Under the pieces are notes generated by a model. The model saw only the letters and a list, made by a program, of their open reading frames with translations. It was not told the origin of the DNA and searched no databases. 64,000 nt of DNA from CAWBVG01 sp963792175 (lineage in GTDB: Bacteria > Acidobacteriota > Vicinamibacteria > Vicinamibacterales > CAVVIG01). Position 1 is the stretch's first letter, and the number at the start of each line of letters is the position of its first letter. Positions 38,588 through 46,607 of this stretch are shown one piece after another. A program made the translations under genes and the position numbers. The stretch is taken from contig CAWBVG010000031.1 in the NCBI GenBank assembly GCA_963792175.1, positions 62,001-126,000 on the forward strand, read 5' to 3'.

Positions 38588-39922
38588 ATGACGAAACTGC
38601 TCCTCGTACGCGCGGCGGTCTGCGCAACGGCGGTCTCCGCAACACTGTCGGCGGCCGCGACGGCTCAGACACCCGCGAAAACGGCGGCGGCGCCGGTCAC
38701 GTTCACCAGGGACATCGCGCCCATCCTGCAGCGCTCGTGTCAGAGCTGCCATCGGCCGGGCCAGATGGCCCCGATGTCGCTGCTGACGTACCAGGACGTG
38801 CGCCCGTGGGTCCGTTCGATCAAGCAGCGCGTCGTCTCGCGCGAGATGCCGCCGTGGGGCATCGATCCGCACATCGGGATCCAGAGCTTCAAGAACGATC
38901 CGTCGCTGCGACCGGATGAGATCGAGAAGATCGTCAAGTGGGTGGACGCCGGCGCCCCGATGGGGAACGCCGCCGAGATGCCGAAGCCGCGCGAGTTCGA
39001 CGACTCGGATCGCTGGCACATCGGCAAACCGGACCTGGTCGTCACCTCTCCCAAGCACGTCGTGCCGCCCGAAGCCGCGGACTGGTGGGGCAGCTATTAC
39101 GTCGACACCGGCCTCACCGAGGATCGGTACATCAAGGCGATCGAGAGCAAGCCCGGGAAGACCGCTGTCGTCCATCATCTCCTGACATTTGCCGTCGACG
39201 CGGACGCCAGCGGCGACACCAACGGCGACGACAGCAGCGCCGAAGCCGGCGAGTTCCTCAACGAGTTCGCGGTCGGCAAGAACGGCGACTTGTTCCCCGA
39301 GGGCACGGGGCGTCTGCTGAAGGCGGGATCGAAGATCAAGTTCGATTTCCACTACCACTCGGTCGGTCAGGAAATCACCGACCAGTCGCAGCTCGGCATC
39401 GTGCTCTATCCGAAGGGCTACACGCCGAAGCACGTCGTCTACTCGAAGCAGCTGGGACAGCCCACCGAGCCGCTGGACATCCCCGGCGGATCGACGTGGG
39501 TCCGCAGCGACGGCTACACGCGCTTCAACAAACCGGGAAAAATCACGGCGTTCCAGCCGCACATGCACACGCGCGGCAAGCGCCAGTGCATCGAGTTGAT
39601 CTATCCGGACAACAAGGTGGAACAGATCAACTGCGCCGACTGGAGCTTCAACTGGCACATTGTCAGCGTCTATGCGGACGACGCGGCGCCGATCTATCCG
39701 GCAGGAACCGTGTTGCACGTCATCAGCTGGCACGACAACTCCGCCACCAAGGGGAATCCCGATCCGCGCAACTGGGTCGGCAGCGGCCAGCGGACGATCG
39801 ATGAAATGGGCTTCGCGTGGATCACCTGGTACGACTACACCGACGACGAATACCAGGCGGAGTTCGACGCGCGGAAGAACGCCGCGAAGCGGACGACCAC
39901 GACGGCCGGACAGCCTCAATGA
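38588..39922 (+). CDS. Cytochrome c / copper type II ascorbate-dependent monooxygenase-like protein
   Basis: 444 residues. Signal MTKLLLVRAAVCATAVSATL. A heme site ILQRSCQSCHRPGQMAPMSL and MPPWGIDPH form an N-terminal cytochrome. The rest resembles the two-domain PHM/DBM copper monooxygenase fold: TAVVHHLLTFAVDADASGDT (His-His pair), IKFDFHYHSVGQEITDQSQL (HxH), then ITAFQPHMHTRGKRQCIELI (HMH) and WSFNWHIVSVYADDAAPIYP. These supply candidate CuH and CuM ligands. Hydroxylation of a peptide or small molecule is possible but unproven. It overlaps the next gene by four bases (ATGA). Confidence 0.8.
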   Translation: MTKLLLVRAAVCATAVSATLSAAATAQTPAKTAAAPVTFTRDIAPILQRSCQSCHRPGQMAPMSLLTYQDVRPWVRSIKQRVVSREMPPWGIDPHIGIQSFKNDPSLRPDEIEKIVKWVDAGAPMGNAAEMPKPREFDDSDRWHIGKPDLVVTSPKHVVPPEAADWWGSYYVDTGLTEDRYIKAIESKPGKTAVVHHLLTFAVDADASGDTNGDDSSAEAGEFLNEFAVGKNGDLFPEGTGRLLKAGSKIKFDFHYHSVGQEITDQSQLGIVLYPKGYTPKHVVYSKQLGQPTEPLDIPGGSTWVRSDGYTRFNKPGKITAFQPHMHTRGKRQCIELIYPDNKVEQINCADWSFNWHIVSVYADDAAPIYPAGTVLHVISWHDNSATKGNPDPRNWVGSGQRTIDEMGFAWITWYDYTDDEYQAEFDARKNAAKRTTTTAGQPQ

Positions 39923-40792
39923 TCAGACGGTGGGGGCTCGGGGCTGGGGGCTTGCTGCTCTCAGCCGTCGGCTTGTACGCGCAGTCGCAGTCGACCGAGC
40001 TTCACATCCGGTTCAGGTCGGGACAGCCGATCGTCCCGATCTACGAAGGCTGGGAGCGCGTGCCCGACGGCAGCTTCAACATGGTCTTCGGGTACCTGAA
40101 TCGGAACCATGTCGAGCAGCCGATCGTTCCCGTCGGCGCGCAGAACGGATTCGACCCCGGCCCCGCCGACCGCGGGCAGCCGACGATCTTCTACCCGCGC
40201 GAGAACCACTTCCTGTTCAAGGTCAACGTCCCGCAGAACTGGGACCGGAAGAAAGAGCTGATCTGGACGGTCACCGTCAACGGCAAGACCGAGCAGGCGA
40301 AGGCGACGCTGCTCGATGTCTGGGAAATCGATCGCAAGGTCGAGGTGTCGAACAACGGCGGCGTGCAGACGAGCAACGATCTCATCAACCGCGATCAGCC
40401 GCCAGTCGTCAAGATCGATCCGATCGGCCGTCCGAAGGTCGGCAGCGCGGTGACCATCTCGGCATCAGTCACCGACGACGGCATCCCGCCGCAGGGAAAG
40501 CCGCGGACACCACGGCCGCTCGAGCCGTCGCTCCGCGGCGCGCCGCCGTCGCCCGTCAACGTGCCGATGCCGGCGCGTCCCCGTCCGCCGCAGGGCGTGT
40601 CCGTACTGTGGCTCGGTGTATCGCGGGCCGGCGGCTGTCGCCTTCGAACCCGAGGGCTACATCAAGGTCGTGGACGGCAAGGTGGCGGTGAAGGCGACCT
40701 TCGCGCAGCCCGGGACGTACACGCTGCGCGCCTTCGGCCACGACGGCATCCTCCGCGCGCCGTACGACGTCACCGTCACCGTCGATCCGTAG
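39919..40792 (+). CDS. Exported Ig-like protein paired with the copper monooxygenase, one frameshift
   Basis: About 290 residues. The signal peptide MIRRWGLGAGGLLLSAVGLY is encoded partly by a GGGGCTCGGGGCTGGGGGCT word like those in nearby intergenic tracts. The mature part is beta-rich: ELHIRFRSGQPIVPIYEGWE, SFNMVFGYLNRNHVEQPIVP, IFYPRENHFLFKVNVPQNWD, KKELIWTVTVNGKTEQAKAT, then an Ig-like domain (AVTISASVTDDGIPPQGKPR). One inserted base near 40620 shifts the frame; the end reads VKATFAQPGTYTLRAFGHDG and YDVTVTVDP. Overlap with the upstream gene implies the two proteins work together, perhaps as subunits. Confidence 0.72.
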
Positions 40793-40840
40793 GGGCCGAC
40801 CTGCGTGTCGGCCCGGGCGGACGCATGGGTCCGCCCCTAC
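40789..40840. terminator. Double-hairpin palindrome between convergent genes
   Basis: Two adjacent hairpins, GGGCCGAC-CTGCGT-GTCGGCCC (40793-40814) and GGGCGGAC-GCATGG-GTCCGCCC (40815-40836), are enclosed by GTAGGGG...CCCCTAC, so the whole element is nearly palindromic. The stop TAG of the upstream gene (40790-40792) is in its left arm. It probably terminates transcription from both sides. A partial relative (CCGCCCCTACAGCAC) appears at 55268. Confidence 0.75.
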
Positions 40841-40852
40841 ATCCATTCGCGA

Positions 40853-41833
40853 TTATCGCGAGGACGTGGCTCCCGGCGGCATCCGCGACGACACGTACGC
40901 GACGATGTTCACGAGATCTTCTTCGGTGAGCTTCGCGACGATCGGCTTCATCAGGTCGGCCCACTCGCCGTGGCGCGCGCCCACCTGCATGTCGAACATC
41001 TGACGCGCGAGATAGCTCGGCGATCGTCCGGCGATGCCAGGCACCGGCCCGAGACCCTGCAGATCGGCGCCGTGGCACACGCTGCAGTCGAGCGCGCGGC
41101 TCTTCGCGAGCGTCTCGCCCTTCTTGATGCTGCCGACCGGCACGTAGGCGATGAAGCCGGAACGCGGATCGCGCAGGATCTCTGTCCGTTCCGGGTTCTC
41201 CGGGGTTTCGACCACGCGCGTGCCAATCGGCTCCGACCCGCCGCCTTCCACGGGAATCCAGATGCCGCCGCGGCTCACCATCTTCGGCACGGTGCTGGCC
41301 TCGACGACGCGGATCCAGGGCGTCCACTTCATGGCGCCGAAGTACTCGGCGGAGACCTTGATTTCTTCGGGCGTCATCGCCTTCGCGATGGTGATCATCG
41401 CGTTCGTGTTCGCCTTCCGGGGCTCGGCGCTCTTGCGGAGTCCGTTGCGGAAGTCATTCATCTGCTGAATGAAGTAGGAGACCGGCAGCCCGGAGACACC
41501 GGCATTCTCCTGCCGGCCTTTACCGTTCGGCATATGGCACAGGCCGCACGCGCGCGCGTCGGGCCGCTTGCCGTGCGAGACGATGTCCGGCATGGCCGGG
41601 TGATCGCCGGGGAACCAGTCCGCCGGTCCGAAGCCGTCGGAGATCTGCTGGCGCGTGAAGCTGAGCGTGCTGCCGGGCAGCTGCTTCATCGACGTGTCGG
41701 GCGCCGGCGGCGTGGCCGGCGCGCCAGCGGGCGGTGGATTGGGGATGGCGTAGGCCCACACCGGGGGTTGGGGCGACTGCGCGAGTAGCGATGGCGCAGC
41801 CGCGAGCAAACAGACAACTGCTAAGCGTCGCAT
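40853..41833 (-). CDS. Diheme cytochrome c
   Basis: 326 residues. Signal MRRLAVVCLLAAAPSLLA. Two class I domains: the first has CGLCHMPNGKGRQENAGVSG and LPVSYFIQQMNDFRNGLRKS; the second has SRALDCSVCHGADLQGLGPV, GIAGRSPSYLARQMFDMQVG and KPIVAKLTEEDLVNIVAYVS. Met ligands are available in TNAMITIAKAMTPEEIK and WADLMKPIVAKL. The paired-domain layout is that of cytochrome c4-like electron carriers. Between the domains is a beta-rich insert (VPKMVSRGGIWIPVEGGGSE). The 5' end lies 73 bases after the stop of the cyclase gene on the same strand. Confidence 0.85.
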   Translation of the reverse strand: MRRLAVVCLLAAAPSLLAQSPQPPVWAYAIPNPPPAGAPATPPAPDTSMKQLPGSTLSFTRQQISDGFGPADWFPGDHPAMPDIVSHGKRPDARACGLCHMPNGKGRQENAGVSGLPVSYFIQQMNDFRNGLRKSAEPRKANTNAMITIAKAMTPEEIKVSAEYFGAMKWTPWIRVVEASTVPKMVSRGGIWIPVEGGGSEPIGTRVVETPENPERTEILRDPRSGFIAYVPVGSIKKGETLAKSRALDCSVCHGADLQGLGPVPGIAGRSPSYLARQMFDMQVGARHGEWADLMKPIVAKLTEEDLVNIVAYVSSRMPPGATSSR

Positions 41834-41880
41834 GGCATCTCCTTCAATAGGACCAGGCAGCGCAGAGCCCTATGAACGGC

Positions 41881-41915
41881 CTCAGAACCTTAGAACCCCT
41901 AGAACCTTAGAACAT
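41881..41915. repeat. GAACCTTAGAACCCC micro-repeat
   Basis: CAGAACCTTAGAACCCCTAGAACCTTAGAAC lies between two minus-strand genes. Its TTA at 41907-41909 is the stop of the cyclase gene. The same word is at 28430-28455. Confidence 0.8.
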
Positions 41916-42879
41916 CGCGATCGCGTTCAGCGGAAAACCAGTCCCGCCGGTGACGGGCACCGGCGCAATCGTCAGCATGAATTCCCAGCGGTTCAGCCTG
42001 GCCGCGGTATCGCCGAGCGCTTCCAGATCCTGGTTGTCGAGAAGGTTGATGCCGAGCGCGGTGATCATCAGCGTGTGAATCGGCAGCGCGATCCCTTCGA
42101 CCATCGACGGCGTCACGTCTTCGGCCGCGTCGCTGCCGAGAAACGCCACGCCGCGCGCCTTGATCCACGGCGCCACCGAGGCGTGCAGACCGGCGGCGCT
42201 CTGGCCGACGTTCCACGGCCCCAGCTTCTCGCGCCGTGCCCATCGTCCGGTGCGGAGCAGGACCGCATCGCCGGAGCCAATCTTCACGCCCGACTTCTTT
42301 TCCCACGCTTCCAGATCCTCGACGTAAATCGCCGTTCCCGGTTCGAGGTACGGCAGGTTTCTGAGTCTCGGGATGTCGACGAGGATGCCGCGCGTGACGA
42401 CGCCGTTCTTCAGGTTGTCGATCCCGAGCTTCGTGCACCCTTTCTCGGTGTTGACGTCGGCCCGCGCGTAGCCGTTGTAGGTCTGATCCTTGTAGAGGAT
42501 GTGGCAGAGCGCGTCGATGTGGCTGTGCGCGTAGCCGTGATACGAGACGGCGTAGCGATCCATGTTGTTGCCGCGCAGCATCGTGTGTTCGAAGGGATTC
42601 GAGTTGTCCTCGGCCTTTTCGGTCAGCACGTTGTGCGCGAGCGACACGGTGGTGCCGTCCTTGACGAGGGCGACCGCCTGTTTGCGCTTGGCCGCGGTGA
42701 CCAGGTTGGCCGAGCCGAGCTGATCGTCCTTGCCCCAGCGTCCCCAGTTCTTGACCTGCTGGAAGAGCGTGTCGAACTCGGCGGCGTTGTGCGGCGCGCG
42801 GTCGCGCGTCTGGCTCCATCCTGGCGACTACAGCGACGGCAATCGCGAGACCAGCAGCGCCGACCAGTCGTGATCTCAT
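41907..42879 (-). CDS. Cyclase-family (kynurenine formamidase-like) metal hydrolase, one frameshift
   Basis: About 323 residues. Signal MRSRLVGAAGLAIAVAVV; the frame shifts near 42820. The fold then reads FDTLFQQVKNWGRWGKDDQL, GSANLVTAAKRKQAVALVKD and TVSLAHNV. The metal-binding motif is SYHGYAHSHIDALCHILYKD, matching HxGTHxDxPxH with local substitutions. Later come LVDIPRLRNLPYLEPGTAIY and GDAVLLRTGRWARREKLGPW. Family members open cyclic or formamide substrates. The stop codon lies in a GAACCTTAGAACC repeat (41881-41915). Confidence 0.83.
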
Positions 42880-42930
42880 GCGGGCTCCTCAAAGTGAGGC
42901 TATAGTATGCGGCGAAAGGGGAGAGCGCCA

Positions 42931-43632
42931 ATGAAGAAGGCACTGTTCTTTGTGTTGGGGACCGCATTCATCCTTGCGCCTGTCGCGATGCTGGCGCAGT
43001 CGAAGCCGACCGCGGCGACTTACATCACCGACGAAGAAGTAAAGGCCGTGAACGCGCTGCCCGGCATCGACCGGACGATCAAGGTCGTCGACATCGGCCC
43101 CGAGAACTTTGCGGTCGGCGTCATTCATCGCGCGGCCCCGGCCGGCCGCGGCGCCGCCGCGGGTGCGGGTGCCGGCGCCGGCGCGGCGCGCGGAACCGGA
43201 GCCGGTGCAGGTGCGGCCGCTGGCGGGGCCGCCGGCCGTGGCGCGGCCCCCGCGGCCGAGCCGTGTGGCGAGCAGATCACCGCGCCGCCGACCGGTGGAA
43301 CGCCGGGCATGATCGCGCACGATCAGCAAACCGAGGGCTATCTGATCATCTCCGGCAGCGGCACGCTGGTCACCGGCGGCAAGATCGTCAACGGCCGCAA
43401 GTCGCCGCCGGAAAGCGAAGTCACCAAGGTGCTCAACGGCCCCTCGTGCAGCGGGATGGCGGTCGGCGCGGACATCGTCAAGAAGGTCGTGAAGACCGGC
43501 GACATCATCATCATCCCGGCGATGGTCCCGCACGGCTGGACGGACATCACCGATCACGTGGACTATCTCAGCTTCCGCCCGTCCGCGCGCGTGCTCGACG
43601 CCGGCTACACCAATCCGGCTATCAAAAAATGA
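42931..43632 (+). CDS. Exported cupin-fold protein with Gly/Ala-rich linker
   Basis: 233 residues. Signal MKKALFFVLGTAFILAPVAM. After KVVDIGPENFAVGVIHRAAP comes a 45-residue linker of Gly, Ala and Arg only (43130-43258). The cupin core then reads MIAHDQQTEGYLIISGSGTL, TGDIIIIPAMVPHGWTDITD and VDYLSFRPSARVLDAGYTNP. The first cupin motif lacks the usual His pair (HDQQTEGY has one His) while PHGW in motif 2 is kept, so metal binding is uncertain. A GGGGAG-type ribosome site precedes the ATG. It is divergent from the cyclase gene. Confidence 0.75.
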   Translation: MKKALFFVLGTAFILAPVAMLAQSKPTAATYITDEEVKAVNALPGIDRTIKVVDIGPENFAVGVIHRAAPAGRGAAAGAGAGAGAARGTGAGAGAAAGGAAGRGAAPAAEPCGEQITAPPTGGTPGMIAHDQQTEGYLIISGSGTLVTGGKIVNGRKSPPESEVTKVLNGPSCSGMAVGADIVKKVVKTGDIIIIPAMVPHGWTDITDHVDYLSFRPSARVLDAGYTNPAIKK

Positions 43633-43699
43633 GTAGGGGCTGGGGGCTGAGGGGCTCGCCGAGCTCCGACCGAGCGGAGGCGGGCTAGGGGCTAGGCAG
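43633..43699. repeat. GGGGCTA tract containing a GC-rich dispersed repeat
   Basis: GAGTAGGGGCTGGGGGCTGAGGGGCT leads into CTCGCCGAGCTCCGACCGAG and CGGAGGCGGGCT, a copy of the 1225-1490 family, and then GGGGCTAGG. Two repeat families are thus nested between the cupin stop and the next start. Confidence 0.7.
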
Positions 43700-45262
43700 A
43701 TGATCATCCGACGCATCGTCTTGTGCGTGGTGACCGCCGCTCTCGTCGAGCGGCGGTTGGACGCCGGCGTCGGCGCAGGCCGATCGCGCGAAGCTCGCGA
43801 CGGCGTTCGCCGACATCGACCGTCTCTTCACCGACTTCGCCGACACAACAACATGTCCCTGGCGCGGCGTGGGGCATCATCGTTGACGGCGAGCTCGCGC
43901 ACGCGGGAGCGAGCGGTGTCCGGGACATCGCGTCCAAGGCGCCCGTCGATGCCGACACGGTGTTCCGCATCGCGTCGATGACCAAGAGCTTCACCGCGAT
44001 GTCCATCCTCAAGCTGCGCGACCAGGGCAAGCTGTCGCTCGAGGACCTGGCCGAGAAGTACGTGCCGGAAATGAAGGGACTCGCGTATCCGACAGTCCGA
44101 CTCGCCGCGGATCACGATCCGCCATCTGTTGTCGCACGCGGAAGGGTTTCCAGAGGACAACCCGTGGGGCGATCGCCAGCTCGCCGATTCCGACGAGCAG
44201 CTGTCGCAGATGATCAAAGGCGGCATCCCGTTCTCGAACGCTCCCGGCATTGCCTACGAGTATTCGAACTATGGATTCGCCATCCTCGGCCGCATCGTCT
44301 CCAACGTATCCGGCGAGAAGTACACAGACTTCGTGAGCGCGAACATCCTGAAGCCGCTCGGGATGACGTCGACGACGCTCGAACCGTCAACGGTGCCAGC
44401 GAATCGGCTCGCGCATGGTTACCGCTGGGAAGACAACGCGTGGAAGAACGAACCGCTCTTGTCGAATGGCTCGTTCGGCTCCATGGGCGGAATGCTGACG
44501 TCGGTCCGCGACTTGAGCCGCTATGTCGGTGTCTTCCTTTCGGCCTGGCCTCCGCGCGACGGACCCGAGACGGCTCCGATCAAGCGATCGTCGCTCCGGG
44601 AGATGCAGCAGGTGTGGCGGCCTGCACCGGCGTCGGTGACGCGCGATGGCTCGACGGGCGCGGTTCAACTGAACACGGGTGGCTATGGGTTCGGACTCCG
44701 CATCTCGCAGAGCTGCAGCTTCCGTCACGTCGTCTCGCACGGTGGTGGGCTGCCGGGGTTCGGGACCGTGATGACCTGGCTGCCGGAGCACGGCGTCGGC
44801 ATCATCGCCTTCGGCAATCTCACCTACACCAGCTGGGGGCGTGTGGCGACGGAGGCGTTCGAGCGTCTGTCGAAGAGCGGCGGCATGGTGCCGCGCCTCG
44901 CGACGCCGTCTCCGGCGTTGACCCGGGCGCGCGACGCAGTGTCGCGACTGATCGCCAGCTGGGACGACAAGCTGGCAGACGAGATCGCCGCCGAGAACCT
45001 GTTTCTGGATCAGTCGAAGAATCGCCGCCGCGTGGAGATCGAGCGCCTGCGCGAGAACGTCGGCGCCTGCACGCCTGGCTCGGGCTTCGACGACGTTCCG
45101 AATGCGCTGCGCGGACGCTGGACGATGAGCTGCGAGAAGGGCAACCTGGAGGTGGCGATTACCTTGGCGCCGACGATGCCGCCGAAAGTTCAAATGCTCG
45201 AGGTCCGCGCCGCGCCGCGCGAGATCGCCGAGCACTGCGTCATGTCCCTGAGTGGGGACTAG
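43700..45262 (+). CDS. Serine hydrolase of the beta-lactamase/class C type, frameshifted
   Basis: About 520 residues. Signal MIIRRIVLCVVTAALV. Shifts near 43770, 43845 and 44103 are bridged. Active-site motifs: FRIASMTKSFTAMSILKLRD (SxxK with the nucleophile Ser), AYEYSNYGFAILGRIVSNVS (YxN) and HVVSHGGGLPGFGTVMTWLP (HGG in place of KTG). The core spans GELAHAGASGVRDIASKAPV to ILKPLGMTSTTLEP. The C-terminal part carries a lipocalin-like extension. This is the esterase/D-aminopeptidase/beta-lactamase group; substrate unknown. The last residues SGD and the stop TAG are supplied by a GGGGACTAGG repeat. Confidence 0.83.
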
Positions 45263-45352
45263 GGGACTTGGGGACTACCTCGAACTACCGAACTGACGCG
45301 AGTCCCCGAGTCCCCGAGTCCCACTACTGAATTCAGCTAGCCCACCGAGCCC
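45252..45352. repeat. GGGGACT / AGTCCCC micro-repeat tract, opposed arms
   Basis: GTGGGGACTAGGGGACTTGGGGACT is mirrored by GAGTCCCCGAGTCCCCGAGTCCC after a 25-base spacer, then CAGCTAGCCCACCGAGCCCC. It lies between convergent genes and overlaps the stop of the left one and touches that of the right one. Confidence 0.85.
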
Positions 45353-46513
45353 CTACTTCTTCACGTATCGCATCAGCCGCTTGGGTCCGACTTCCGCGCC
45401 GTAGATGTTGCCCTGAGAGTCGACCGCGACGCCCTCGGCAGCGCTCGTCCCGAAGAAGTTGTCGGCGGCGCGGCTCCTGGTTTCGGGATCCGGGATGAAC
45501 GCGATGATCTTGCCGTCCTTGCCATCCTTGACGCGCCCGACGCGGATGCCGCGCTTCCAGCCGTTGTGGTTCTGCGACACTGATTCCGATTCCGAGTCGG
45601 CGACATAGATCATGTCGTTCTTGTCGATGTAGATGCCGCTCGGCCGGCTGTACTGCTTCCACTCCTCGATGAACGTGCCGTTCTGATCGAAGATCTGAAT
45701 GCGGTTGTTGTTGCGATCGCCGACGAACAGGCGGCCTCTCGAATCCAAGGCGAGCGCATGCGGCTGGTCGAACTCTCCGGGGCCGGTTCCGAGCTTGCCC
45801 CACTCCTTGATGAACTTTCCGGTCTTGTCGAACTTCAAGACGCGGTTGTTGCCGGCGCCGTGTCCTTCGGACACGAAGATGTCGCCGTTGGGCGCGGTGA
45901 CGACGTCGTTGGGCGCGTAGAAGTAATCGGGCGCCGCGGCGCCGCCGGCTTTGCCGAGCGTGAGCAGCACCTGCCCCTCGGGGCTGAACTTGAATACCTG
46001 ATTGCCGATGGTCGCGCCCGGGCGTGGCCCGATTGGGCCGGTCGGAGCTTCGCCGCGCCCGCGTCCGGCGCCTCGCGCCGCACCCGGCGCGTTGTCCTGG
46101 CCGTCGGTCACCCAGATGTTGCCATCGCGATCGACATGAATCCCGTGCGGGAAGATCAGCATGCCCGCGCCGAAGCTCTTCACCAGCTTTCCAGTCGAAT
46201 CGAACTTCAACACCGACGGCAGGTCGGACATCTTGCCCGACGTGCGATCGAGGCACGAATTGCCGGTGGGCGTGTGCGGCCCGCAGCGTTCCGCCACCCA
46301 GATCGACTTGCCGTCCTTGTCCACCTCGACGGCGCTCGTCGATCCCCACGTGCGGCCTTCGGGCAGTTTCGCCCACCCCTCGATGCTCTGATAGGGATTG
46401 GGAGCGTCATTGGTCGGGCTGGCCTGATCGTTCGCATCGCGACCCGACAAGCCGACGACTCCGACCATGGCTGCGAGAAGCGCAAGGCCGGCCGTTCGGC
46501 GTGCATGTAGCAT
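45353..46513 (-). CDS. Exported NHL-repeat beta-propeller
   Basis: 386 residues from MLHARRTAGLALLAAMVGVV, ATG at 46513 with an AAGGAG site seven bases upstream. NHL repeats: FPHGIHVDRDGNIWVTDGQD, APNDVVTAPNGDIFVSEGHG, QPHALALDSRGRLFVGDRNN, RPSGIYIDKNDMIYVADSES and AAEGVAVDSQGNIYGAEVGP. A Gly/Ala/Arg linker (PGAARGAGRGRGEAPTG) interrupts between blades one and two. It has the fold of peptidyl-hydroxyglycine amidating lyase but no substrate evidence. It shares type with the protein at 17599. Reads cleanly. Confidence 0.83.
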   Translation of the reverse strand: MLHARRTAGLALLAAMVGVVGLSGRDANDQASPTNDAPNPYQSIEGWAKLPEGRTWGSTSAVEVDKDGKSIWVAERCGPHTPTGNSCLDRTSGKMSDLPSVLKFDSTGKLVKSFGAGMLIFPHGIHVDRDGNIWVTDGQDNAPGAARGAGRGRGEAPTGPIGPRPGATIGNQVFKFSPEGQVLLTLGKAGGAAAPDYFYAPNDVVTAPNGDIFVSEGHGAGNNRVLKFDKTGKFIKEWGKLGTGPGEFDQPHALALDSRGRLFVGDRNNNRIQIFDQNGTFIEEWKQYSRPSGIYIDKNDMIYVADSESESVSQNHNGWKRGIRVGRVKDGKDGKIIAFIPDPETRSRAADNFFGTSAAEGVAVDSQGNIYGAEVGPKRLMRYVKK

Positions 46514-46607
46514 TGCAGTCTCCTTCCGAAAGGCGGAATTGTATCGCATCCGCCGGGTAGCTCAGCGAATGTGAGCGACGGGCACGCGGCTTGCTCAACT
46601 GGCTGCG

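Noticed and set aside
38144..39919. Long minus-strand frame opposite the copper monooxygenase-like gene
   Set aside because: Antisense shadow; only its downstream end (38144-38542) is real, as the N-terminus of the multiheme cytochrome.
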